From Corallococcus exercitus (GTDB lineage: Bacteria; Myxococcota; Myxococcia; Myxococcales; Myxococcaceae): a DNA stretch of 64,000 nt. Where the stretch lies: positions 23,383 through 87,382 of the forward strand of contig NZ_RAVW01000001.1 of assembly GCF_003611585.1 (NCBI RefSeq), read 5' to 3'. Positions within the stretch are counted from its first letter, which is position 1. Each line of letters opens with the position of its first letter. The position numbers were made by a program, and so were the translations under genes. The notes under the pieces were generated by a model. The model did not search any database. It was not told the DNA's origin and was given only the letters and a program-made list of their open reading frames with translations. This document shows, piece after piece, positions 17,940 through 25,120 of this stretch.

Positions 17940-18452
17940 GTGATTCGCGTCGTGACGCTGGACCCCTTCGACGACAAGCAGCTCGCCAAGTTCAACCGCA
18001 CGCTCTACACGGCCTTCGGCGTGGGCAGCGAGCACAGCGGCTCCGCGGAGATCCCCGCGGGCATGTCCGAGCCCCTGGACGCGGAGAAGCTGCTCGAAGA
18101 GGTGAAGGGCATCCGGGCCTACAAGGACGACAAGGTGCTGCTGCTCACCTCGCGCAAGCTGAAGGACCGCGACCTGCCCAGCGGCAAGGCCCCCACGTCG
18201 GGCTTCGCGAAGTACGGCAAGGACCGGGCAATCCTCTCCATCGCGCCGTTCAAGGACCTGGAGAAGGACTTCAAGCCCATCGCGCGCCACGCGCTGCACC
18301 AGCTGGGTACGCTGTGGGAGCTGCACCACTGCCTGGATCCGCGCTGCTCGATGTATCCGCCCTGGACGCCGTCCTTCAACCAGGGCGACCACATCTTCTG
18401 CACCTTCTGCCGCGAAAAGAGCGAGCAGAAGATCCGTCTTGCCAAGTCCTAA
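17940..18452 (+). CDS. carG: CarG, zinc-binding partner of CarD (inactive archaemetzincin-like)
   Basis: 170-residue protein. The core segment HQLGTLWELHHCLDPRCSM aligns with the archaemetzincin zinc motif HExxHxxGxxHCxxxxCxM, but Gln replaces the catalytic Glu and Thr replaces the second His, so protease activity should be absent. A final CTFC pair completes the second zinc site. In M. xanthus CarG is required with CarD for CarD-dependent promoters and does not bind DNA itself. The start is GTG 17940 with a GAGG ribosome binding site, 94 nt after carD. Confidence 0.93.
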   Translation: MIRVVTLDPFDDKQLAKFNRTLYTAFGVGSEHSGSAEIPAGMSEPLDAEKLLEEVKGIRAYKDDKVLLLTSRKLKDRDLPSGKAPTSGFAKYGKDRAILSIAPFKDLEKDFKPIARHALHQLGTLWELHHCLDPRCSMYPPWTPSFNQGDHIFCTFCREKSEQKIRLAKS

Positions 18453-19389
18453 GGCCCTGCGCGCCCTGCCCCTGGTGGAACTGGGGGCGCTGCTGCTCGT
18501 CGCGCTCCTGTGCCTCGTCTTCCAGCTGAGGCTGCCGGGCCGGCTGCCCACGGACGCGGACGAGCGCGCCATGGCGGACGTGCTGGCCCGCGACGCGCGA
18601 CCCGGGGACGCGGTGCTGCTGTTCCCCTGGTGGACCGAGCGCGCCCGCCTCTTCGTGCCTCCGTCCGTGCCCGTGTACGGGTGGCTGGAGTCGGACCGCG
18701 CGGACCTGAGCGCGCACCCGCGCATCTGGGTGCTGGGCCAGCCGGACCTGCCCCGCTCCGACGTGGGCGCGTTCGAAGCGGCCTTCCTCCCCGGACGCAA
18801 GGCGCTGGGCCCTGAAGCGCGCCTGGGCCCGCTGTCGCTGCGCCTCTACGAGAACGGCCGCTACCGCCCCCGTCACTGGGTGGCGAGCGAGTCCGCGAGC
18901 GCGGCGCGCGTGTACCTGGAGCAGCCGGATGGCTCGCGCCAGGACTGCCCCTTCGACGGGCGTGCGCACCGCTGCCCCGGCCCGCCGTACCTGTACGTCG
19001 CGCCGGAGTGGCACGAGATCTTCTACGAGCCCCGGCACTGCCTGTGGATGCACGCGCCGGGAGGGCCGCAGCGGCTGGTGGCGGAGTTCGCCAACGTGCC
19101 CTCGGGCATGGGCCTGCGGCTGGAGGGCGGCATCATCTTCGAGTTCGCGCATCCCAAGGACCCGCGCCTCTCCACCGCGTACCTGGGCGTGGATGACGCG
19201 GCCACGGGCGAGCGGCTGCTGGACGTGCCCATCCCCCCGGGCCGCGAGGGCGTGCAGAAGGCGGAGGTGGTGCTGCCGCCCGGACCGCCGCGCACGGTGA
19301 AGGTCTGGGTGCAGGCGGACAACGCGGAGTCGCGGCAGGTGTGCCTGGACGTGATGGCGCTGGAGCCCGCGGTGGGGGTGAAGCCATGA
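18439..19389 (+). CDS. Membrane-anchored hypothetical protein, operonic with PMT-like glycosyltransferase
   Basis: 316-residue protein of unknown function. One hydrophobic helix near the N-terminus (LPLVELGALLLVALLCLVFQ) anchors a large outer domain. The segments DVLARDARPGDAVLLFPWW and VPVYGWLESDRADLSAHPR resemble the soluble tail found in many GT-C glycosyltransferases, where they describe a substrate-presenting domain (inference). The TTG start at 18439 overlaps the carG end by 14 nt; GTG 18475 is an alternative but would trim the basic N-tail. Its stop overlaps the next ATG (ATGA), so the two are co-translated. Confidence 0.75.
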   Translation: MPSPKALRALPLVELGALLLVALLCLVFQLRLPGRLPTDADERAMADVLARDARPGDAVLLFPWWTERARLFVPPSVPVYGWLESDRADLSAHPRIWVLGQPDLPRSDVGAFEAAFLPGRKALGPEARLGPLSLRLYENGRYRPRHWVASESASAARVYLEQPDGSRQDCPFDGRAHRCPGPPYLYVAPEWHEIFYEPRHCLWMHAPGGPQRLVAEFANVPSGMGLRLEGGIIFEFAHPKDPRLSTAYLGVDDAATGERLLDVPIPPGREGVQKAEVVLPPGPPRTVKVWVQADNAESRQVCLDVMALEPAVGVKP

Positions 19390-21248
19390 CCGTTCCGGCT
19401 TCGCTCCAGCTGACGGGACGCCCCGCGACGCGCGAGGAGAAGCTCACGGCCCTGGTGCTGTGGGTGCTGGGGTTCGCGGCGCTGTGGACCACGGAGGCGG
19501 CCGTGGGCTTCACGCGCGACGAGAGCGTCTACTTCGCCGCGGCGGAGGGGTATTCGCAGTGGTTCCGGCTGCTCCTGAACTCGCCCGCGCAGGCGTTCAC
19601 GGACAGCGCCATCGTGCGCGCGTGGGACTACAACCACGAGCACCCGGCGCTGATGAAGACGCTGTTCGGGTTGAGCCACCTGCTCTTCCACGACACGTTG
19701 GGCGTCATGCGCGACGCGACGGCGTTCCGGCTGCCCGCGTTCGCGATGGCGGCGCTGGTGCCCGCGCTGTGCTTCCTCCTGGGCAGCGCGCTGTACGGCC
19801 GCACCGCGGGGTGGTTCGCCGCCCTCTCCTTCCTGCTGGTGCCCCGCCAGTACTTCAACGCGGAGCTGGCGTGCTTCGACATGCCGGTGGCCGCGATGTG
19901 GCTGCTCGTCGTGTACTGCTTCTGGCGCGCGCTGGAGAGCACCCGCTGGGGCATCGCGTGCGGCGTGGCGTTCGGCCTGGCCATCGCCACGAAGCACAAC
20001 GCCCTCTTCATGCCGTTCGTGCTGTCGCCGTTCGCGCTGTGGCGCGCGTGGCAGGCGAGCGAAGGCAACCCCGAGGCCCGCGTGCGGCTGGGCCGCTTCG
20101 TGGGGCTGTTCGCGGCGGTGGCGGTGCTCTACGGCCTGCTCGTGGTGTTCCTGGGCGGGCCCGCCGCGTTCCAGAAGAAGTTCCTGCTCCTGAGCCCGCA
20201 CACGCTGTTCTTCGTGGGGCTCGCGGTGGGCAGCGTGGTGCTGCTGCGGGACTTGAAGCATGTGAGCCTGCCGGTGACGCGCGCGCTGGTGCCGCTGGCG
20301 GCGATGGCCGTGCTGGGCCCCGTCCTCTTCTACCTGCACTGGCCCTACCTGTGGCACGCGCCGGTGGACCGTACCGCGTGGTACCTGGCCTTCCACGCGA
20401 CGCACAACCACTACGCCTGGTTCTACCTGGGCACGCTGATGCGCGGGCCGCCCTTCCCGCTCACCTACGTGGTGGTGAAGACGGCGCTGACGGTGCCCAC
20501 CAGCCTCTTCGCGCCCATGGTGACGGGCTTCGTCGCGCTCGTGGGCCGGGCGCTGCTGAGCTTGAGCGCGCGCACGCGGGATTGGGTGCGGATGCCCACG
20601 GCATCGGAAGCGCTGGTGGGCGTCAACGCGGTGACGTCCATCCTCATCATCAGCCACCCGCAGGTGCCGCACTTCGGCGGCGTGAAGCACTGGTTCCCGT
20701 CCATGCCCTTCCTGGGCATCCTCGCGGGCGCGGCGGTGGCGCGCGGGTGCTTCGCGCTGTGGGAGGTGCTGAAGGCACGGCGGCCTTCGGTGTCACCGCT
20801 GGCCGTGACGGTGCCGGTGTTCGCGCTGCTGCTGGTGCCCGCGCTGATTGCGCTGGTGCGCGTGTTCCCGTACGGCACGGCGGCGTACTCGGAGCTTGCG
20901 GGTGGCCTGCCGGGCGCGGCGACGCTGGGGATGCAGCGCCAGTTCTGGTCCAGCCACGTCACCGGCGTGCTGCCGTGGATCAACGAACACGCGAAGCCGG
21001 GCGCGCGCATCTACCTGCACGAGGTGAACGGCTTCTCGTTCCGCGACTACCAGCGCAACGGGATGCTGCGCGAGGACGTGCGGCCGGTGAACAGCCCGTT
21101 CGACGCGGACATCGTCGCGTACCAGTACCACCAGGAGTTCCGCGAGCACGAGTTCCTCACGTGGCAGTCCTTCGGCACGCGCACGCCCGTCACCGGGCTG
21201 TACCTGGACGAAACACCGCAGGTCATCGTCTACCAGCGCCCGCAGTAG
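19386..21248 (+). CDS. PMT/ArnT-like membrane glycosyltransferase (GT-C fold)
   Basis: 620-residue integral membrane protein with about 11-12 hydrophobic helices. The first outer loop has TRDESVYFAAAEGY, matching the conserved Asp-Glu pair of the GT39/GT83 family (protein mannosyltransferase, ArnT), which uses polyprenyl-phosphate sugars. Also seen are YNHEHPALMKTLFG, ATKHNALFMP and PQVPHFGGVKHW, all typical of this family. A soluble C-terminal domain follows the last helix. The acceptor is unknown: lipid, polysaccharide or protein. It is translationally coupled to the membrane-anchored gene upstream. Confidence 0.85.
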   Translation: MTVPASLQLTGRPATREEKLTALVLWVLGFAALWTTEAAVGFTRDESVYFAAAEGYSQWFRLLLNSPAQAFTDSAIVRAWDYNHEHPALMKTLFGLSHLLFHDTLGVMRDATAFRLPAFAMAALVPALCFLLGSALYGRTAGWFAALSFLLVPRQYFNAELACFDMPVAAMWLLVVYCFWRALESTRWGIACGVAFGLAIATKHNALFMPFVLSPFALWRAWQASEGNPEARVRLGRFVGLFAAVAVLYGLLVVFLGGPAAFQKKFLLLSPHTLFFVGLAVGSVVLLRDLKHVSLPVTRALVPLAAMAVLGPVLFYLHWPYLWHAPVDRTAWYLAFHATHNHYAWFYLGTLMRGPPFPLTYVVVKTALTVPTSLFAPMVTGFVALVGRALLSLSARTRDWVRMPTASEALVGVNAVTSILIISHPQVPHFGGVKHWFPSMPFLGILAGAAVARGCFALWEVLKARRPSVSPLAVTVPVFALLLVPALIALVRVFPYGTAAYSELAGGLPGAATLGMQRQFWSSHVTGVLPWINEHAKPGARIYLHEVNGFSFRDYQRNGMLREDVRPVNSPFDADIVAYQYHQEFREHEFLTWQSFGTRTPVTGLYLDETPQVIVYQRPQ

Positions 21249-21396
21249 TCACGGCCCGGGATGACGCGGCAGGCCATGTGCACGACCGTTCACTCGGCGG
21301 CCCCATGGGCATGCTTGAAGACCGGACAGGACTGAAAGGCATGGGGCCGGGGTAGGCTCGCGGTGTCGGCCAATCCACCTTCCGGGGGAGGAACAC

Positions 21397-21963
21397 ATGA
21401 CGCGCTGGACGGGCTTGCTGACGGTGATGGCGCTGGGTGCGGGCTTCGTGGGCTGTGACAACGCGAAGCCGCCCGCGAAGGTGGCTCGGGCCCAGGTGAA
21501 GCGGACGGGCCCCGCGACGATGGAGATCATCCCCGTCGAGGGACAGCTCCCCTACTGCATGCTCTTCACGATGTCCGAGAAGGGCGTCATCCGGCAGCTG
21601 ACGCTCACGCGGGAGAACCGCTCCATCCGCTGCGACCCGAACCGCCCCGTCGCCAACACCAGCTTCCGCGTGCCGGTGCAGGAGGGGAAGGTGCGCGTCT
21701 ACATCTTCTTCTCCGACGAGCGCGTGCCCGCGGGCTCCGTGGCGCAGCAGCTCTACGACCTGCGCGATCGCGAGCGCGTCACCGCCATGGACCTGCGGCT
21801 GCCGGGGCGCATCTTCGTGGAGACGCTGGAGTTCACGCCGGAGACGGGCGAGCCGGAGGCGACGGGCGTCGTCGTGGGCGCGGGCGGCGTGGTGACGTCC
21901 GATGGCGGCACGGCCCTGGATGCGGGCACCAACACGCTGACCGTGCAGCCGCTGGCGAACTGA
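21397..21963 (+). CDS. Putative lipoprotein, duplicated family, copy 1
   Basis: 188-residue precursor with signal peptide MTRWTGLLTVMALGAGFVGC; the lipobox is FVGC, with lipidation predicted at Cys20. I do not recognise a family. The mature protein has a conserved core (YCMLFTMSEKGVIRQLTLT, KVRVYIFFSDERVPAGSVA, RITAMDLRLPGR in the paralogue) and a low-complexity Gly/Thr tail ending in DGGTALDAGTNT. Two cysteines in the core (YC and RC) could pair. GGGGAGG precedes ATG 21397. Its close paralogue lies at 22750; the core is more conserved than the tail, suggesting both are functional. Confidence 0.8.
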   Translation: MTRWTGLLTVMALGAGFVGCDNAKPPAKVARAQVKRTGPATMEIIPVEGQLPYCMLFTMSEKGVIRQLTLTRENRSIRCDPNRPVANTSFRVPVQEGKVRVYIFFSDERVPAGSVAQQLYDLRDRERVTAMDLRLPGRIFVETLEFTPETGEPEATGVVVGAGGVVTSDGGTALDAGTNTLTVQPLAN

Positions 21964-21980
21964 TCGCCAGACGCGAAGAA

Positions 21981-22007
21981 GCCCGAGGGTGACGTCCACC
22001 CCCGGGC
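21981..22007. terminator. Bidirectional hairpin between convergent genes, copy 1
   Basis: GCCCGAGGGTG, loop ACGT, then CCACCCCCGGGC forms a stem of about ten pairs with one mismatch, 18 nt after the lipoprotein stop and before the convergent repeat-protein stop. No long T-tract follows on the plus strand; the minus strand continues TTCTTCG. Confidence 0.6.
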
Positions 22008-22036
22008 CTCCGTGCCGCTTCAGGCTGTGACGCTGA

Positions 22037-22468
22037 TTAGTTCAGCCAGCCACCGTTGTACGTCGGAGCGCGGTCACGCCGCGCCATCCGCTCGCGCTCC
22101 TGCCGTTCACGCTCCAGCCGGGCCTGACGCTCGCGCTCCTGCCGCTCGCGCTCCAGTCGGGCCAGCCGCTCCCGCTCCTGACGCTCACGCTCCATGCGGG
22201 CCAGCCGTTCGCGTTCCTGACGCTCGCGCTCCAGCTTCGCCAGCCGCTCACGCTCCTGCCGTTCGCGCTCCAGCCGGGCCTGACGCTCACGCTCCTGCCG
22301 TTCACGCTCCAGCCGGGCCTGACGCTCACGCTCCTGCCGCTCGCGCTCCATGCGGCGCTGGTCCTGGCGGCTCACGAGAGGGGTGGCGGCGTGGAAGTCC
22401 GCCGCCATCACCGGGGAGCTCGCGACGAGCGCCACAGCCACCACCATCTTCTTGAGCATCGCCTTCAT
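22037..22468 (-). CDS. Exported Arg/Glu-rich repeat protein, copy 1
   Basis: 143-residue precursor. A Sec signal peptide (MKAMLKKMVVAVALVASSPV, cleavage near MAA) is followed by a short linker and about seven copies of a 13-residue repeat, QERERQARLERER with Gln/Leu, Leu/Met and Lys/Arg variants, then RRDRAPTYNGGWLN. The repeat is almost entirely charged and should form one long helix, either a single alpha-helix or a coiled coil. GGAGG precedes ATG 22468. The period of 13 is not a heptad. Function unknown; a periplasmic spacer or a nucleic acid or surface binder are possibilities. Confidence 0.78.
   Translation of the reverse strand: MKAMLKKMVVAVALVASSPVMAADFHAATPLVSRQDQRRMERERQERERQARLERERQERERQARLERERQERERLAKLERERQERERLARMERERQERERLARLERERQERERQARLERERQERERMARRDRAPTYNGGWLN
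22070..22351 (-). repeat. 39-bp tandem coding repeats (13-residue Arg/Glu units), copy 1
   Basis: About seven imperfect 39-nt units encode the QERERxARLERER array. Variation among units is mostly synonymous or conservative, and unit number differs from the paralogous array at 23405-23647. Confidence 0.8.
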
Positions 22469-22749
22469 GACCTGCCTCCGAGAGCCGCTTTGTTGCTGCG
22501 TTCTGAACCTACTGACGGTCCAGGCGCGGCTTGATTCAGCGCGCCCAAGGCACGAGTCCCCTCCCGTTTCCCTCGGAAGAGGCCCGCTGAAACACGCTGA
22601 AATCAAGCCGGAGTGAAGCCGCTCCCCGGTCCGCCTCACGGGCCATGGAGGCACTGCTCGAAGCTCGCATTCCCAGGAAACGCGTCCACCGTGCTACGTC
22701 AGGGCCGGCTCGCGGTAGCGGCCATTCCACCACCCCAGGGGAGGAACAC

Positions 22750-23298
22750 GTGACGCGCTGGGCGGGCTTGCTGACGGTGATGGCGTTGGGTGCAGGCCTG
22801 GTGAGCTGCGACAACGCGAAGCCGCCCGTGAAGAGGACGCGAGCCCAGGTGAAGCGGACGGGGCCCGCGACGATGGAGATCATCCCCGAAGGAGGGCAGC
22901 TCCCCTACTGCATGCTCTTCACGACGTCCGAGAAGGGCGTCATCCGGCAGCTCACGCTCACGCGAGAGAACCGCTCCATCCGCTGCGAAGCGAACCAGCC
23001 CGTCGCCAACACCCGATTCCGCGTGCCCGTGCAGGAGGGAAAGGTCCGCGTCTACGTCTTCTTCTCCGACGAACCCGTGCCGACGGGTTGGGTGGCGCAG
23101 CAACTCTATGAGTTGCGCGACAAGGAGCGCATCACCGCCATGGACCTGCGGCTGCCGGGACGCATCTACATGGAGACGCTGGAGTTCACGCCGGAGACGG
23201 TCGATCCGAAGGCAGCGGGCATCGGGGTGACGTCCGATGGCGGCACCGCTCCAGACGCGGGCACCCGCGCGCGGCCCGTGGAACCCGCGGCCCACTGA
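22750..23298 (+). CDS. Putative lipoprotein, duplicated family, copy 2
   Basis: 182-residue paralogue of the gene at 21397, recognisably similar over its full length. The signal peptide ends in the lipobox LVSC. The core keeps YCMLFTTSEKGVIRQLTLT and KVRVYVFFSDEPVPTGWVA, while the tail is shorter and ends in a different Ala/Pro-rich sequence. The start codon is GTG here where copy 1 uses ATG; the ribosome binding site GGGGAGG and its spacing are the same. Function unknown. Confidence 0.8.
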   Translation: MTRWAGLLTVMALGAGLVSCDNAKPPVKRTRAQVKRTGPATMEIIPEGGQLPYCMLFTTSEKGVIRQLTLTRENRSIRCEANQPVANTRFRVPVQEGKVRVYVFFSDEPVPTGWVAQQLYELRDKERITAMDLRLPGRIYMETLEFTPETVDPKAAGIGVTSDGGTAPDAGTRARPVEPAAH

Positions 23299-23315
23299 CC
23301 GCCAGACGCGAAGAA

Positions 23316-23342
23316 GCCCGAGGGCGATGTCCACCCCCGGGC
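23316..23342. terminator. Bidirectional hairpin between convergent genes, copy 2
   Basis: Same position and form as 21981-22007: GCCCGAGGGCG, loop ATGT, CCACCCCCGGGC. Two substitutions in the upper stem weaken it relative to copy 1. Confidence 0.5.
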
Positions 23343-23371
23343 CTCCGTGCTGCTTCAGGCTGTGACGCTGA

Positions 23372-23764
23372 CTAGTTCAGCCAGCCACCGTTGTACGTCG
23401 TGACGCGGTCACGCCGAGCCATCCGCTCGCGCTCCAGCCGGGCCAGCCGCGCCCGCTCCTGCCGCTCACGCTCCATGCGGGCCAGCCGTTCGCGCTCCTG
23501 ACGCTCACGCTCCAGCCGGGCCAGCCGTTCGCGCTCCTGACGCTCACGCTCCAGCCGGGCCTGACGCTCGCGCTCCTGCCGCATCCGCTCCTGACGCTCG
23601 CGCTCCAGCCGCGCCTGACGCTCGCGCTCCTGACGCTCGCGCTCCATGCGGCGCTGGTCCTGGCGGCTCACGAAGGGGCTGGCGCCATGGTAGTCCGCCG
23701 CCATCACCGGGGAGCTCGCGACGAGCGCCACAGCCACCACCATCTTCTTGAGCATCGCCTTCAT
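23372..23764 (-). CDS. Exported Arg/Glu-rich repeat protein, copy 2
   Basis: 130-residue paralogue of the gene at 22037. The signal peptide is identical through MAAD, the linker differs slightly (YHGASPFVSRQDQ), and the array has about six units with one irregular insertion (QERMR) and a shortened last unit. The C-terminal TTYNGGWLN matches copy 1. The 13-residue length difference equals exactly one repeat, so unit gain or loss followed the duplication. The ribosome binding site is GGAGG before ATG 23764. Confidence 0.78.
   Translation of the reverse strand: MKAMLKKMVVAVALVASSPVMAADYHGASPFVSRQDQRRMERERQERERQARLERERQERMRQERERQARLERERQERERLARLERERQERERLARMERERQERARLARLERERMARRDRVTTYNGGWLN
23405..23647 (-). 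repeat. 39-bp tandem coding repeats (13-residue Arg/Glu units), copy 2
   Basis: About six imperfect units, including an extra 15-nt piece encoding QERMR and a terminal partial unit. It is homologous to the array at 22070-22351 but differs in unit count. Confidence 0.78.
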
Positions 23765-23922
23765 GACCTGCCTCCGTGAGCCACGTTGTGCTGCGTTCTG
23801 AACCTTCTGACGGGGGAGGCCCTGCGTGATTCACACGCTCCAAAGACACGGGGCCCCTCCCGTTTCCCTCGGAAGAGGCCCCGCTGAAACACTCTGAAAT
23901 CAGGCTGGAGTGAAGCTGTTTC

Positions 23923-25107
23923 TCAGTACGCCTCGCGCGCCATGGCCAACAGGTCCGCCTGCGTGACGGTGCGCGGGTTGCCCTGGTGGGACGCGTCCTG
24001 GAAGGCCTTCTCCGCGATGTGCTCCAGGTCCTTCTCCTGCACGCCCGCCTCGCGCAGCCGCGTGGGAATCCCCACGGAGGCCGCCAGCTTGCGCACGCGG
24101 TCGATGGCGTTGGCGGCGAGCACCTCCTCGCGCGCGTTGGACGTGTCCCCCAGCGCGATGGCGATGCGCGCCAGCCGCGCCGTGCTCGACGCACGGTTGA
24201 ACTCCATCACCGCGGGCAACACGATGGCGTTCGCCAGGCCGTGCGGCACGTTGGAAATGGGCGTGAGCGCATGCGCCAGCGCGTGGCTCGCGCCCAGGCC
24301 CTTCTGGAAGGCCATGGCACCCTCCATCGCGGCCACCATCATGTCCGTGCGCGCCGCCAGGTCCTTGCCCTCCTTCACCGCCGTCACCAGCGAGCGCCCC
24401 ACGCGCATCACGCCGTCGATGGCCACCGCGTCCGCGAGCGGATGGAAGCCGTTGGCGACGTACGCCTCGATGCAGTGGGTGAGCGCGTCCATGCCCGTGG
24501 CCGCCGTGACGGACGGGGGCAGGCCCAGCGTCAGCTCCGGGTCGATGACCGCCGCCTTGGGCAGCAGGTACGGGCTGAAGATGACCGTCTTGCGGCCCGT
24601 GTCCGCCAGCGTCACCACGCCGGAGCGCCCCACTTCCGAACCCGTGCCCGCCGTCGTCGGGATGGCGATGAGCGGCGGCAGGTCGTCGCGCACGTACTGG
24701 TCGCCGCCCTTCGCGTCGTCGTAGCGGCTGAGCGGCGGCTCATGCGTGGTGAGCAACTGCACCAGCTTGCCCGCGTCTAGCGCGCTCCCACCGCCCAGGG
24801 CGACGATGCCGTCCGCCTTGTGTGCGCGGTAGGCCTCCAGGCCCGCGAACACGTCGCGCTCCGTGGGATTGGGCTCCACGCGGTCGAACACCGCGCAGTC
24901 CAGGCCCGCGCCCTTGAGCACGTCCGCGACGCGAGCCGCGAGGCCCGCCTTCACCACGCCCGCGTCCGTCACCAGCAGCGGACGCTTCATGTTCAACCGC
25001 GACGCGTGCGCGGGCAGACGCTGCAGCGCGCCCGCGCCGAACACGATGCGCGTGGGCCACGACATCTCAGTGACGCGCGGCTCCGAGGGAATGTCGAAAG
25101 GCTTCAT
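23923..25107 (-). CDS. Iron-containing (group III) alcohol dehydrogenase
   Basis: 394-residue NAD(P)-dependent dehydrogenase. The family motifs are the nucleotide loop GIVALGGGSALDAGK, the specific segment AIPTTAGTGSEVGRSGV, and the metal-binding region ATGMDALTHCIEAYV followed by GASHALAHALTPIS and NVPHG, which supply the Asp and three His ligands for iron. It is last in a minus-strand operon after the glutamine-synthetase-like gene (13-nt gap). In this context it may oxidise the alcohol of a gamma-glutamylated amino alcohol (inference). Its last codons are duplicated as a fossil near 22640. Confidence 0.9.
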   Translation of the reverse strand: MKPFDIPSEPRVTEMSWPTRIVFGAGALQRLPAHASRLNMKRPLLVTDAGVVKAGLAARVADVLKGAGLDCAVFDRVEPNPTERDVFAGLEAYRAHKADGIVALGGGSALDAGKLVQLLTTHEPPLSRYDDAKGGDQYVRDDLPPLIAIPTTAGTGSEVGRSGVVTLADTGRKTVIFSPYLLPKAAVIDPELTLGLPPSVTAATGMDALTHCIEAYVANGFHPLADAVAIDGVMRVGRSLVTAVKEGKDLAARTDMMVAAMEGAMAFQKGLGASHALAHALTPISNVPHGLANAIVLPAVMEFNRASSTARLARIAIALGDTSNAREEVLAANAIDRVRKLAASVGIPTRLREAGVQEKDLEHIAEKAFQDASHQGNPRTVTQADLLAMAREAY

Positions 25108-25120
25108 GGAAGGTCCTCCT

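Larger units (their letters stand above)
21357..22648. repeat. Tandem duplication, copy 1 (lipoprotein gene plus Arg/Glu-repeat gene)
   Basis: A 1.29-kb unit that aligns along its whole length with 22709-23945. It holds the lipoprotein gene on the plus strand, a hairpin, the convergent repeat-protein gene and its upstream region. The right end (GCCATGG at 22642-22648) still carries codons equivalent to the last residues of the alcohol dehydrogenase at 23923, which shows the duplicated segment once included that gene's 3' end. Confidence 0.85.
22709..23945. repeat. Tandem duplication, copy 2
   Basis: Second copy of the unit at 21357-22648, offset by about 1.35 kb and separated from it by a 60-nt spacer. 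It contains the paralogous lipoprotein and repeat-protein genes and runs into the final codons of the alcohol dehydrogenase gene. Confidence 0.85.

Noticed and set aside
22070..23647. Regular repeats considered as a CRISPR array
   Set aside because: The repeats are contiguous 39-nt units in a reading frame encoding QERERxARLERER, with no unique spacers and no cas genes.
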